Assembly: GCF_006346395.1 (NCBI RefSeq)
Contig: NZ_VDMS01000005.1
Coordinates: 1 to 64,000 of the forward strand
DNA length: 64,000 bases
Direction of reading: 5' to 3'
DNA from: Nocardioides plantarum
GTDB lineage: Bacteria > Actinomycetota > Actinomycetes > Propionibacteriales > Nocardioidaceae
Below are positions 39,565 through 47,967 of this stretch, one piece after another (within the stretch, counting starts at the first letter, position 1; every line of letters starts with the position of its first letter). Made by a program: the position numbers and the translations under genes. The notes under the pieces are model-generated. The model did not search any database. It saw only the letters and a program-made list of their open reading frames with translations, and had not been told where the DNA came from.

Positions 39565-40370
39565 GGGTCGCCGTCGTCACCATCGCGCACGGCCGCCGGC
39601 ACCACCTGGCCGGGCAGCACCGGATGCTGGCCCTCGGCAGCCGCCGTCCCGACCTCTACACCGTCGTCGCGATGGGCGACGAGGCCATCGTGCCGCTCGA
39701 GGACCACGGCCTGGCCCGCGACGTCGTCCGGATCGAGGTCGGCGCCCACGGCCTGCCGCTGTCGGCCGCGCGCAACCTCGGCGTCGCGCACGTCGTCGCG
39801 CAGGGCGCCGACGTGGTGATCCTGCTCGACGTCGACTGCCTGCCCGGGTTCGACCTCGTGGCGGCGTACGCCGACGCCGCGCTCGCAATGCCCGGTCGAC
39901 TGTGGTCCGGCCCGGTCACCTACCTGCGCCCCGGTGCCGCCGTCGACCACCCCGCCGAGCTGGCGGCGCTCGACCGTCCCCATGCCGCCCGGCCGGCCCC
40001 ACGACCCGGCGAGATGCTCGTGGCGACCCGTCCCGAGCTGTTCTGGTCGCTGTCCTTCGCCCTGACCCCCGCGACGTGGCAGCGCACCGGTGGGTTCGAC
40101 GAGGCCTACGTCGGCTACGGCGGCGAGGACACCGACCTGGCCCGACGGGCCACCGCGGCGGGCGTGGAGCTGTGGTGGCTGGGCTCGGCCCGCGCCTACC
40201 ACCAGCACCACGCGGTGAGCTCCCCGCCCGTGGAGCACCTCGACGCGATCCTGCGCAACGGCCGGCTCTTCCGCGACCGCTGGGGGGAGTGGCCGATGCT
40301 GGGGTGGCTCACGGCCTTCGAGGAGCGCGGCCTGGTCCGCCGCGAGGGCGACGACTGGGCACGGGCCTGA
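39561..40370 (+). CDS. GT2 glycosyltransferase, galactosyltransferase-like
   Basis: A 269-residue GT2 enzyme. It has AARNLGVAHVV, VVILLDVDCLPGFD with the DVD metal motif near residue 92, and GGFDEAYVGYGGEDTDLARRA, as in the GT2 at 9247-10473. It ends the four-gene transferase operon, convergent with the SGNH lipoprotein gene. ATG overlaps the previous stop by 4 bp. Confidence 0.85.
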   Translation: MRVAVVTIAHGRRHHLAGQHRMLALGSRRPDLYTVVAMGDEAIVPLEDHGLARDVVRIEVGAHGLPLSAARNLGVAHVVAQGADVVILLDVDCLPGFDLVAAYADAALAMPGRLWSGPVTYLRPGAAVDHPAELAALDRPHAARPAPRPGEMLVATRPELFWSLSFALTPATWQRTGGFDEAYVGYGGEDTDLARRATAAGVELWWLGSARAYHQHHAVSSPPVEHLDAILRNGRLFRDRWGEWPMLGWLTAFEERGLVRREGDDWARA

Positions 40371-40388
40371 CGTCGGCTCAGACGTCAG
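40367..40388. terminator. Bidirectional hairpin spanning two convergent stop codons
   Basis: CTGACGTC (40367-40374) and GACGTCAG (40381-40388) make an 8-bp stem with a 6-nt loop; the stop codons of the GT2 and SGNH genes are both inside it. Confidence 0.5.
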
Positions 40389-41626
40389 CCCAGGCCCTTG
40401 ACGACCGCGTCGGTGAAGCCGGGCAGCGTGGTGAGCTGGACGGCGAACTTCTTCGCACCCGACGGCGCGAGGTGGATCGCGTCGCGGCTGTCGCCGTCGC
40501 TCCACCACGCCGAGAAGTCCTTGACCTCGAACAGCGGCACGTCCTTGTCGCCGGCGAGCTCGCGCGCCATGGCCTGGCGGCGGGCGTCGTAGTTCCTGCC
40601 GGCCTTCTCGAGGTTGGCCTGGTGGACCGGGCTGTAGGGCAGCTCGAACGCGAGCACCGTGGTGCCGGCGTCGCGCAGGATCTTGACGGCCTCGTCGAAC
40701 TGCTGCTGGCCGTCGGGCACCACGGTCGGGAACCCGGGGAAGCCACGCCGCATCCGCTCGTCGGAGACCGCCTTGGCCTTGGCCTTGGTCACGCCGGGGT
40801 GGATCATGAAGCCGTCGGAGCGCAGCCGGCTGCCGGGATCGATGTAGAGGCTGGTCTGGGGCTTCTTGCCCTCGAGGGCCCGGGCGACCTGGTCGCCGCC
40901 GGAGCGGAAGCGGGTGCGCAGGTCGGACCGGTCCTTCTCGCAGGCCGCCGCGTCGGCGGCGGACCAGTTGCTGCTGGCCGGCCGGTCGCATCCCTCGACC
41001 ATCGAGGAGAACGGCGAGTGGGCGCCCTCGGTGTTGTAGAACGAGTCGTGCTCGCCGGCGCGGGTGGTGATGCCGAGCAGTGCGACCTTGGGCACGTGGT
41101 CGATCTTGACGAGGTAGCGCGCCAGCATGGCGTTCATGCCCCAGCGCGCGCGGCTGCTGGCCCCGTTGAAGGTGACCACGTCGCGCCCGGCCTTCTTCGA
41201 CAGCAGCGCGCCCAGCACCTGGGGGTCGACCCCCTGCTGGACCATCGAGTCGCCGAAGAGGACGACGTCGGGCACGGGCCCGGCCTTGACGGCGTTGGTC
41301 ATCGTCTCGAACGCGCCACCGTGGGCGGGGGCGGTCGGCAGCATGCCCTCGTCGACGAGGCGCTGGAGCTGGTCGTCGGTGACGCCGGCGGCCAGCGGCA
41401 CGTCGAACTCCATCTTGGGGAAGTCGTCCTTCGGCGGCGTCGTCTCGGGGACGTCGGTGTCGACGACCTCCGGGTCGGGGCTCGCCGCAGCGCCCGAGGA
41501 GGGGCCGTCGGAGGGGTCGGGCCGCGATGATCCGTCGCCGGAGCAGGCGGCCAGGGACAGGGCGAGGGCCAGCCCGGATGTCGCTGCGACGAGGCGACGC
41601 GTCGTGGGCGTACGAAGCAGGCGCAT
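40385..41626 (-). CDS. SGNH-hydrolase-fold lipoprotein
   Basis: A 413-residue secreted lipoprotein. The signal peptide ends in the lipobox LSLAAC (Cys about residue 27), followed by a serine/proline/aspartate-rich linker. The catalytic Ser block is VVLFGDSMVQQG, and SRDAIHLAPSGAKKF provides the DxxH motif of SGNH esterases. It is likely an acyl-esterase acting on surface glycans, convergent with the transferase operon. ATG 41626 was chosen because TAGGGT (41634-41639 on the minus strand) lies 7 bp upstream, a leaderless start. Confidence 0.82.
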   Translation of the reverse strand: MRLLRTPTTRRLVAATSGLALALSLAACSGDGSSRPDPSDGPSSGAAASPDPEVVDTDVPETTPPKDDFPKMEFDVPLAAGVTDDQLQRLVDEGMLPTAPAHGGAFETMTNAVKAGPVPDVVLFGDSMVQQGVDPQVLGALLSKKAGRDVVTFNGASSRARWGMNAMLARYLVKIDHVPKVALLGITTRAGEHDSFYNTEGAHSPFSSMVEGCDRPASSNWSAADAAACEKDRSDLRTRFRSGGDQVARALEGKKPQTSLYIDPGSRLRSDGFMIHPGVTKAKAKAVSDERMRRGFPGFPTVVPDGQQQFDEAVKILRDAGTTVLAFELPYSPVHQANLEKAGRNYDARRQAMARELAGDKDVPLFEVKDFSAWWSDGDSRDAIHLAPSGAKKFAVQLTTLPGFTDAVVKGLG

Positions 41627-41749
41627 GGGCGCGACCCTAACCTCGGCGGGCGACGAATCCGTGATCGCGGACGCCGTGCGGCGGGGCCGCACGGCCCGCC
41701 CGGGGGGACGGTCGCGGTGTGGGACCACCCGGGATGGGACCCTGGGCGG

Positions 41750-41965
41750 ATGCAGAGTCGAGGTGGCGGTCTGGTCGGTCTGGTCGTGGTGGTGTGGTTG
41801 GTGATCGGGGTGCTCGCCGCCTACCAGCGCGGCTACTTCGGCGAGGACCGCGACGTGTCGTGCAAGACCTTCGGTGACACCGCCCTGACCATCGTCGCCG
41901 GTCCGCTCAACTACGTCGGGGTCAACCCCAAGGTCTCCTGCACGCTGCCGAAGCCGTCGCGCTAG
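41750..41965 (+). CDS. Small membrane protein (71 aa)
   Basis: A 71-residue protein with one N-terminal transmembrane helix (LVGLVVVVWLVIGVLAAYQRG) followed by a short exported part with two cysteines (SCKTFGD and KVSCTLP) that could form a disulphide. Similar small proteins are widespread in actinobacteria; function unknown. A weak GACCCT-N6-ATG promoter is possible. Confidence 0.6.
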   Translation: MQSRGGGLVGLVVVVWLVIGVLAAYQRGYFGEDRDVSCKTFGDTALTIVAGPLNYVGVNPKVSCTLPKPSR

Positions 41966-42078
41966 GGGTGCCTGTCCCAGGGGGCGCGCGCAGGCCCCCC
42001 GGTCGGGTGAGGGTGCCGCGCCGCTGATCGGGCACCGGGTGTGGATCGCACGAACAGCCGCACCACGAGGGAGAACCC

Positions 42079-43266
42079 ATGAGAGCCGTCACCTGGCAGG
42101 GCCGCAACGACATGCAGGTCATCGACGTACCCGACCCGCGGATCGAGGAGTCGACCGACGTCGTGGTCCAGATCACCTCGACCGGGCTGTGCGGGTCCGA
42201 CCTGCACCTCTACGACCCGCTCACGCCGTTCATGACCCCCGGCGACGTCGTCGGCCACGAGCCGATGGGCATCGTCCGGGACGTCGGCGCCGACGTCACC
42301 GCGCTGAAGCCGGGCGACCGGGTGGTCGTCCCGTTCAACATCTCGTGCGGCACCTGCTGGATGTGCGAGCGCGGGCTGCACAGCCAGTGCGAGACCACCC
42401 AGAACCGCGACCAGGGCACGGGCGCGTCGCTGTTCGGCTACTCCAAGCTGTACGGCGCGGTGCCCGGCGGGCAGGCCGAGGCCCTGCGCGTGCCGTTCGG
42501 CAACACGCTGCCGATCAAGGTGCCCCAGGGCCCGCCGGACGACCGGTTCCTCTACCTGTCCGACGTGATCCCCACGGCCTGGCAGGCCGTCGACTACGCC
42601 AACACGCCCGAGGGCGGCACCCTGCTCGTCGTCGGCGCCGGCCCGATCGGCGACATGTGCGCCCGGATCGCGAAGCACCGGGGGCTGCGCGTCATCGTCG
42701 TCGACAGCGTCGCCGAGCGGCTGGCCCGGGTCACCGAGCGCGGTGGCGAGACCATCGACACCACCGAGATCGACCCCGACGACGTGCCCGACCGCGTGCG
42801 TGACCTCACCGACGGCCGGGGCTCCGACTCGGTCATCGACGCCGTCGGCATGGAGGCACACGGCTCGCCGGTCGCCGAGACCGCCCAGAAGGCCCTGCGG
42901 ATCCTGCCCAAGAAGCTGCAGGAGATCGCCATGCAGCACGCCGGCTCGGACCGTCTCGACGCGCTCTACACCGCCTTCGAGTCGGTCCGTCGCGGCGGCA
43001 CCGTCTCGATCTCCGGCGTGTACGGCGGCGCCGCGTCGCCCATGCCGATGCTGCAGCTCTTCGACAAGCAGCTGACGCTCAAGATGGGCCAGGCCAACGT
43101 GCACCGTTGGAGCGACGACATCCTCGAGGTGCTGCAGCGCGACGAGGACGTGCTCGGCGTGGAGGGCTTCGCCACCCACCACCTCTCGCTCGAGGAGGCC
43201 CCGGCGGCCTACAAGTCCTTCCGCGACAAGGAGGACGGCATGGTCAAGGTGGTCTTCCGCCCCTGA
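42079..43266 (+). CDS. Zinc-dependent alcohol dehydrogenase
   Basis: A 395-residue medium-chain dehydrogenase. Catalytic zinc ligands are in GLCGSDLHLY and GHEPMGIV; the structural-zinc cysteines lie in SCGTCWMCERGLHSQCE, and the NAD motif is VVGAGPIGDMCARIA. The type resembles formaldehyde/sorbitol-like dehydrogenases; the substrate is unknown. It has a GAGGGAG ribosome site. A CCCC-GGTCGGGTG motif lies about 75 bp upstream. Confidence 0.9.
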   Translation: MRAVTWQGRNDMQVIDVPDPRIEESTDVVVQITSTGLCGSDLHLYDPLTPFMTPGDVVGHEPMGIVRDVGADVTALKPGDRVVVPFNISCGTCWMCERGLHSQCETTQNRDQGTGASLFGYSKLYGAVPGGQAEALRVPFGNTLPIKVPQGPPDDRFLYLSDVIPTAWQAVDYANTPEGGTLLVVGAGPIGDMCARIAKHRGLRVIVVDSVAERLARVTERGGETIDTTEIDPDDVPDRVRDLTDGRGSDSVIDAVGMEAHGSPVAETAQKALRILPKKLQEIAMQHAGSDRLDALYTAFESVRRGGTVSISGVYGGAASPMPMLQLFDKQLTLKMGQANVHRWSDDILEVLQRDEDVLGVEGFATHHLSLEEAPAAYKSFRDKEDGMVKVVFRP

Positions 43267-43294
43267 GAGCAGCGGTGGAGGCAGGATGGGCGCC

Positions 43295-43864
43295 ATGTCC
43301 GACCTGCCTCCACCCCCGCCGTCCGGTCCGCCTCCCTCCGGTCCGCCGCCCTCCGGTCCGCCGCCTGCTGGTCCGCCGCCTGCTGGTCCGCCGGCTGCTG
43401 GTCCGTCGGCTGCCGGCGGGCCGACGTCCGGTCGTAGCAAGGCGCCGTGGATCGTCGGCCTCGCCCTCGTGGCGGTGCTGGCGGTCGTCGTGGTCCTCGT
43501 GGTGACCCTCACCGGCAGCAAGGCCGCCGAGGACGCCCGCTCCGTGCAGGACGTCGCCGACATCGCCGTGGACGCCGCCCAGGACCTCGACGTCGACGCC
43601 GGCGTCGACCTGCTGTGCGAGGCGCCGGGCGCCTCGGACCGCGACCAGCTCGAGAGCCTCATCGACGAGGCCCGCGACCGCGCCGGGACCGACGACCCCG
43701 ACGTCGACTACGAGATCAGCGACGTCGAGGGCGACAAGTCCGGCTCCTTCCGCGTCCACGTCACCAGCGACGAGCAGGGGCTCGAGGACCAGGAGCTCGA
43801 CTTCGTGGTCCGGGTCGACGTCCGTGGCGAACGGTCCTGCATCGCGGGGCTCCAGCCCGAGTGA
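43295..43864 (+). CDS. Membrane-anchored protein with a GPPPA tandem-repeat N-terminus
   Basis: About 189 residues: an N-terminal proline-rich tail made of five 15-bp repeats (43325-43399) encoding GPPPS/GPPPA, one transmembrane helix (IVGLALVAVLAVVVVLVVTL), then an acidic exported domain of about 110 residues with two cysteines (LCEAPG and SCIAGL). DUF4878/lumazine-binding-like in layout, but no firm match. ATG 43295 fits a leaderless CAGGAT-N7-ATG; ATG 43286 also has a ribosome site. The stop overlaps the next gene. Confidence 0.7.
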   Translation: MSDLPPPPPSGPPPSGPPPSGPPPAGPPPAGPPAAGPSAAGGPTSGRSKAPWIVGLALVAVLAVVVVLVVTLTGSKAAEDARSVQDVADIAVDAAQDLDVDAGVDLLCEAPGASDRDQLESLIDEARDRAGTDDPDVDYEISDVEGDKSGSFRVHVTSDEQGLEDQELDFVVRVDVRGERSCIAGLQPE

Positions 43865-44256
43865 GTGTCGGGCGGCTGCTCGCCGTCATCGCCTGGGTCG
43901 TGGCCGCCGTCCTGTCCGCGAGCTGCTGGAGCCTCGGCGGCCTCGGGCTGGCGGGGATCCTGGCCGACGACGCCCCGGCGTACGCCGCCGCCCTGGCCTG
44001 GGTCTGCGTCGCGCCGCTCCTGCTCGGCCTGGCCCTCGTCGCCCTGGCCCGCACCCCTTGGCCCTGGGTCGCGGCGACCTCGGTGCACCTGGTCGTCGTG
44101 GTCGCGGTGGCCGCCCGCCTGCGGCACCTGGTGCCGGACTGGGCGTGGGTGGGCGTCGGCGCGAGCGTGGTGCTCGGGGTGGCGTCGGCGGTGGTCGTCG
44201 TCGCGAGCGCTGACCCATCGAGCTCATCAGGGTCGAAGGATCGTGCCGCCTGGTGA
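43861..44256 (+). CDS. Hypothetical integral membrane protein (131 aa)
   Basis: A 131-residue protein that is nearly all hydrophobic, with four predicted transmembrane helices and no recognisable domain. It starts with GTG in a 4-bp overlap with the GPPPA-repeat gene, so both are probably co-expressed. It ends with a hydrophilic SSSSGSKDRAAW tail whose coding sequence overlaps the hairpin repeat at 44231-44271. Confidence 0.6.
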   Translation: MSVGRLLAVIAWVVAAVLSASCWSLGGLGLAGILADDAPAYAAALAWVCVAPLLLGLALVALARTPWPWVAATSVHLVVVVAVAARLRHLVPDWAWVGVGASVVLGVASAVVVVASADPSSSSGSKDRAAW

Positions 44257-44271
44257 CCCGGACCTTCGACC
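44231..44271. repeat. Hairpin repeat flanking the AbiEi/DUF559-like gene (distal copy)
   Basis: GGTCGAAGGATCGTGCCG (44231-44248) and CCTTCGACC (44263-44271) form an inverted pair. The same 18-mer, with at most one change, occurs twice at 45318-45364 on the other side of the gene. Confidence 0.6.
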
Positions 44272-44275
44272 TCGT

Positions 44276-45247
44276 TCAGGCCGCCCACGCGTCGGAGGCG
44301 GTGCATCCCGGTTCGCACGCGGACGGGGTGCCGGGCCAGCCCCGGTTGGCCAGCACCCGGCCGACCTTGCCGGCCGTCCGGCAGGGACGGTCGAACACCT
44401 GGCTCCAGCCCAGTCGCACCGAGACCCGCTCCTGCGCGACGAGGTCCAGGTCGCGATCGAGGTCGTCGCCCCGCTGGCGGTTGCGGGCGTGGAACATCTC
44501 GCCGTCGAGCTCGAGCGTCACCTTCCATTCCGTGTACTCGGCGTCGCGGTAGACGCTCCGTCCGCCGGCTCGCTCGTGGAACTGCCGCTCGGGCGGCGGC
44601 AGTCCGTGTCGGCGCTCGACGTGCTCGAGGTAGCCGTGCTCGAGGGCGGAGCAGGTGCCGTCCCGTAGGTCGGTCAGGAGCAGGACGAGCTCGGCGCGGC
44701 CGGTCACGCGCGACCGCCCACCCAGGGTGACCAGGAGCCGCCCCGCGGTGGTGCACCGTGCGCGCACGGCCGAGGCGAGCGCCTCCACGGTGTCCAGGAC
44801 GCCGTCAGCGGCGATCGCCACGTCGAGGACCGCCTCCTCGACGCGCATGCGTGGCGGGCTGAAGTTCCACCGGACCTTGGCGTCCAGACCCGCGACCCGG
44901 CGGACCCTCACCCCGGCTGGAGCGACCACGGTCCGCGCGGCGTCGACCGCCACCTCGATGGGCCCGGCCTCGTCGTGCCCCCGCCATCCCGGACCGGCTT
45001 CGGCGCGCAGCGCACACGATCCGGCGAGCGCGGCCGGCCACACCGCGAGCACCGCGGCCCACGCGCGCTGGACCCAGGTCGGCTCGCCGGTGTGGTCGAC
45101 GCAGACTCCGGCACAGATCGGCGCCCCGCGACGCACCATGCGACGAAAGTCGGCGGCGGTGCCCTCGAGGTCCACCACCTGCCAGCGGGCGATCACGCCC
45201 GACTGGCGCGATCTGAGCTCGTCCAGCTCACCGTGCTCCATGACCAT
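44276..45247 (-). CDS. AbiEi-like / DUF559-type protein (possible abortive-infection component)
   Basis: A 323-residue actinobacterial-type protein. The N-terminal third has a winged-helix AbiEi antitoxin-like layout (SRQSGVIARWQV, VRRGAPICAGV). The C-terminus contains EYTEWKVTLELDGEMFHARNRQRGDDLDRDLDLVAQ, which resembles the DUF559/Vsr endonuclease fold with acidic catalytic residues. Its substrate is unknown. The gene is flanked by matching hairpin repeats. ATG 45247; ATG 45241 and GTG 45349 are alternatives. Confidence 0.65.
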   Translation of the reverse strand: MVMEHGELDELRSRQSGVIARWQVVDLEGTAADFRRMVRRGAPICAGVCVDHTGEPTWVQRAWAAVLAVWPAALAGSCALRAEAGPGWRGHDEAGPIEVAVDAARTVVAPAGVRVRRVAGLDAKVRWNFSPPRMRVEEAVLDVAIAADGVLDTVEALASAVRARCTTAGRLLVTLGGRSRVTGRAELVLLLTDLRDGTCSALEHGYLEHVERRHGLPPPERQFHERAGGRSVYRDAEYTEWKVTLELDGEMFHARNRQRGDDLDRDLDLVAQERVSVRLGWSQVFDRPCRTAGKVGRVLANRGWPGTPSACEPGCTASDAWAA

Positions 45248-45317
45248 GTCGACGATGGTCGGAGCCTCTGCGCCCTGCGGCAAGGGGCTCCCGGTCGGCC
45301 TGTGGACGGGCGCCTGG

Positions 45318-45364
45318 CATGGTCGAAGGTTCGTGCCGTGTGGCGGCACGATCCTTCGACCATG
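45318..45364. repeat. 21-bp hairpin repeat upstream of the AbiEi/DUF559-like gene
   Basis: Arms 45318-45338 and 45344-45364 are 21-bp inverted copies with one mismatch and a 5-nt loop, including GGTCGAAGG and CGTGCCG. It shares an 18-mer with the copy at 44231, so the gene is bracketed by inverted repeats. Confidence 0.75.
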
Positions 45365-45389
45365 TTGTCCGTAAGGTCGGGCAGCGCGC

Positions 45390-46532
45390 TCACGTCGCCC
45401 GCAGCACCACCACGTCGACCTGGGGCGGCGACAGCACCCGCACCGGCGGCCCCGAGGTGCCCACGCCGCGGCTGACGAGCAGCGGGACCCCGTCGGCGAC
45501 GCCGTACCCCTGGACGACGGGGGCGGCGAGGCGGGAGAGCAGGCCGACCGGCCAGAGCTGGCCGCCGTGGGTGTGGCCGGCCAGCATCAGGTCGACCCCG
45601 GCGCCGTCGGGCAGGTCGTGGACCTGGCGGGGCTCGTGGGCGAGGTAGAGCACGAAGTCGTCGGGGTCGACGCCGGCCAGCGCGGCGGCCGGGTCGGGGG
45701 CGAGGTCGCCGGTGGCGGTGGCGTCGGGCACGCCGGCCAGCATGAGCCCGGGACCGAGCTCGACCGACTCGTTGGTCAGGACGTCGAGGCCGAGCGACTC
45801 GTACGCCGCGACCCAGCGCGGCCCGTCGGCGGCCCCGGTGATCAGCTCGTGGTTGCCGATGACCGCGTGCACGCCGAGCGGGGTGGCGAGGTCGGCGAGG
45901 GGCGCGACGTCGGCGGCGATGTCCTCGGGACGCCCGTCGACGAGGTCGCCGCCGAGCAGCACCAGGTCGGGGTCCTGGGTCATCACGAGGTCGACGACGC
46001 GCCGGGTCCACGAGGCGTCGTGCAGGGCGCCGACGTGGAGGTCGGTCATGAGCACCACCCGCAACCCGTCGTACGACGCCGGCAGCGCGTCACTCGTGAC
46101 GACCGTCGTGCGCACCGACGGCCGGGTGGCGGCCACCACGCCGTAGCCGGTCACGGCGAGCGCGAGGGCGACCACGGCCGGGGTGCCGACGCGCAGCACC
46201 CGGCGTCGGGCATCGGTGCGTCCGCGCAGCCGCAGCGCGAGCGCGACCAGGGCGAGCAACGCGAGTCCGAGGGTCAGGTAGAGCGCGACGGCCAGTGACG
46301 TCATCGCGGGCCAGACCACCGGTCGCACCGGGGCGGGGTCGCCGCGGCGCAGCAGCACGGCACCGACCACGAAGACCCCCAGTCCGAGGCCGAGCGCGAC
46401 CGCCACGCCCCGGCGCCACCGAGGCGACAGGTCGGGTGCCACGGCGAGGCGGCGGTACAGCCACCCGACGTAGGCGCCGAGCACGACCAGGCCGACCAGC
46501 CCGCCCAGCACCGCGACGACGGTGTGGCCCAC
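45390..46532 (-). CDS. Membrane metallophosphoesterase
   Basis: A 380-residue protein: four N-terminal transmembrane helices, then a calcineurin-like phosphoesterase domain with MTDLHVGALHD, LLGGDLVDGRP, IGNHELITGA and LAGHTHGGQLWP, the complete metal-ligand set. It resembles YkuE-type phosphoesterases. It starts 3 bp after the exported-protein gene, so it may be transcribed as the end of the zinc operon, though its role there is unknown. Confidence 0.88.
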   Translation of the reverse strand: MGHTVVAVLGGLVGLVVLGAYVGWLYRRLAVAPDLSPRWRRGVAVALGLGLGVFVVGAVLLRRGDPAPVRPVVWPAMTSLAVALYLTLGLALLALVALALRLRGRTDARRRVLRVGTPAVVALALAVTGYGVVAATRPSVRTTVVTSDALPASYDGLRVVLMTDLHVGALHDASWTRRVVDLVMTQDPDLVLLGGDLVDGRPEDIAADVAPLADLATPLGVHAVIGNHELITGAADGPRWVAAYESLGLDVLTNESVELGPGLMLAGVPDATATGDLAPDPAAALAGVDPDDFVLYLAHEPRQVHDLPDGAGVDLMLAGHTHGGQLWPVGLLSRLAAPVVQGYGVADGVPLLVSRGVGTSGPPVRVLSPPQVDVVVLRAT

Positions 46533-46535
46533 GGG

Positions 46536-47006
46536 TCAGGCCGGGCAGGTCGCGCTGAGGTAGGCCGCGAGCGCGTCGGGGTCCGCGGGCGCTGCGCCCG
46601 GAGCGGCGGTCGGGTCACCCGCCTGGCTCAGCGAGCTGTCGACGAGCACCTCGAGGCTGGTCAGCCCGCCGGGGCTCAGGCCGAGCGGCTGGCCGAGGGC
46701 GAGCAGTGCGTCGGCCTCGGACTGCAGGGCCTCCTCGGCGGCCGGGTCGTCGGGCGCCGCGACGTACTGCGCCTGGGCGTCGGTGAAGGCCACGAACGCG
46801 GTGCACCAGGTGGCGGGGTCGATCTTGGTCGTCGGCACCGACGGGGAGGGCGTGGCGGAGGACGACGCGGGCGGGCGGGGGCCGGAGGCGTCGGGGCCGT
46901 CTGCTCCGCCGGTCCCGTCGAGGAGGAGCACGGCGGCGACGACCGCGACCACGAGCACGGCCGGCGCCCCCCAGACGACGCTGCGATGTCCTCGGAGATC
47001 GGCCAC
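46536..47006 (-). CDS. Exported protein of the znu operon (paralogue of 49709-50170)
   Basis: A 156-residue protein: an N-terminal transmembrane or signal helix (VVWGAPAVLVVAVVAAVLLL), a Pro/Ser/Thr linker, and a helical domain with two cysteines (TWCTAFVAF and LSATCPA) probably disulphide-linked. The same plan and spacing occur in 49709-50170. GTG 47006 follows the znuB stop by 10 bp; TAGGCT over that stop lies 7 bp before the GTG, so it may also have its own leaderless promoter. A periplasmic role in zinc supply is inferred. Confidence 0.65.
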   Translation of the reverse strand: MADLRGHRSVVWGAPAVLVVAVVAAVLLLDGTGGADGPDASGPRPPASSSATPSPSVPTTKIDPATWCTAFVAFTDAQAQYVAAPDDPAAEEALQSEADALLALGQPLGLSPGGLTSLEVLVDSSLSQAGDPTAAPGAAPADPDALAAYLSATCPA

Positions 47007-47016
47007 GCCCGCGAGC

Positions 47017-47967
47017 CTAACGAGCGGCGGTGACCGCCACGGCCGACGGGCTGGTCCGCTCGTTCCCGTCTCCGGCGTCGTCGGTGTCCCCGGTGTCGTG
47101 CGTGGGTGGCGTCCCGCGGCGGTCGGGCCGCCCGAGCAGCCGTGCGAGGAGGTAGGTCGCGAACGAGATCGTCGTGACGTAGGGGCTGATCGGGATGGAG
47201 GTGCCGAGGGCCAGGAACGTCCCGCCGAGCATCGCGGTCAGGGCGAACAGCGACGACAGCAGCGGCAGCAGCACCGGTGACGTGGTGAGGCGCAGGGCCG
47301 CGGCCGTGGGGGTGCAGAGCAGGGCCAGCACCAGCAGTGCGCCGACCACCTGCACGGCCACGGCGATCGTGCAGCCGAGCAGCAGCATGAAGACCCAGTG
47401 CAGGAGGCCGACGGGGACACCGCGGGCGGCGGCGACATCGGCATCGACACTGGCGAACATCAGCGGCCGCCAGATCACCGCGAGCACCAGGACGACGGCG
47501 ACGGCGGTGCCGGCCATCAGGGTGAGACGCGCGTCGTCGACGGCGACGATCTGCCCGGTCAGCAGCCCGAACTTGTTGGCCGCGCGCCCCTCGTAGAGCG
47601 CGAGGAAGAGGATGCCGAGCCCGAGGCCGAAGGGCATCAGCACCCCGATCACCGAGTTGCGGTCGCGGGCGCGGGCGCCCATCGCGGCGATCAGGGCCGC
47701 GGCGATGATCGAGCCCGCGAAGGACCCGGCCACGACGCTGCCGCCGAGCAGCAGGGCGCCCGCGGCGCCGGCGAAGGACAGCTCGCTGATGCCGTGGACC
47801 GCGAACGGCAGGTCGCGGGCGATGACGAACACCCCGACCAGCCCGCCGAGCAGGCCGAGCGCGGCGCCGGCGTACAGGCTGTTCTGCACGAGCGGGAGCA
47901 GCTCGGAGTAGTGGGAGAAGTCGACGAAGTCGGAGAAGGCCACCTGGGCCAGGGGGACGCCGGTCAT
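47017..47967 (-). CDS. znuB: Zinc/metal ABC transporter permease
   Basis: A 316-residue ABC-3-family permease with eight to nine transmembrane helices, including GISELSFAGAAGALLLGG and PVGLLHWVFMLLLGCTIAVAVQVVGALLVLALLCTP. It forms the membrane channel for zinc (or manganese) with the ATPase and binding protein encoded upstream. It overlaps the ATPase gene by one base (TGATG). Confidence 0.9.
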   Translation of the reverse strand: MTGVPLAQVAFSDFVDFSHYSELLPLVQNSLYAGAALGLLGGLVGVFVIARDLPFAVHGISELSFAGAAGALLLGGSVVAGSFAGSIIAAALIAAMGARARDRNSVIGVLMPFGLGLGILFLALYEGRAANKFGLLTGQIVAVDDARLTLMAGTAVAVVLVLAVIWRPLMFASVDADVAAARGVPVGLLHWVFMLLLGCTIAVAVQVVGALLVLALLCTPTAAALRLTTSPVLLPLLSSLFALTAMLGGTFLALGTSIPISPYVTTISFATYLLARLLGRPDRRGTPPTHDTGDTDDAGDGNERTSPSAVAVTAAR

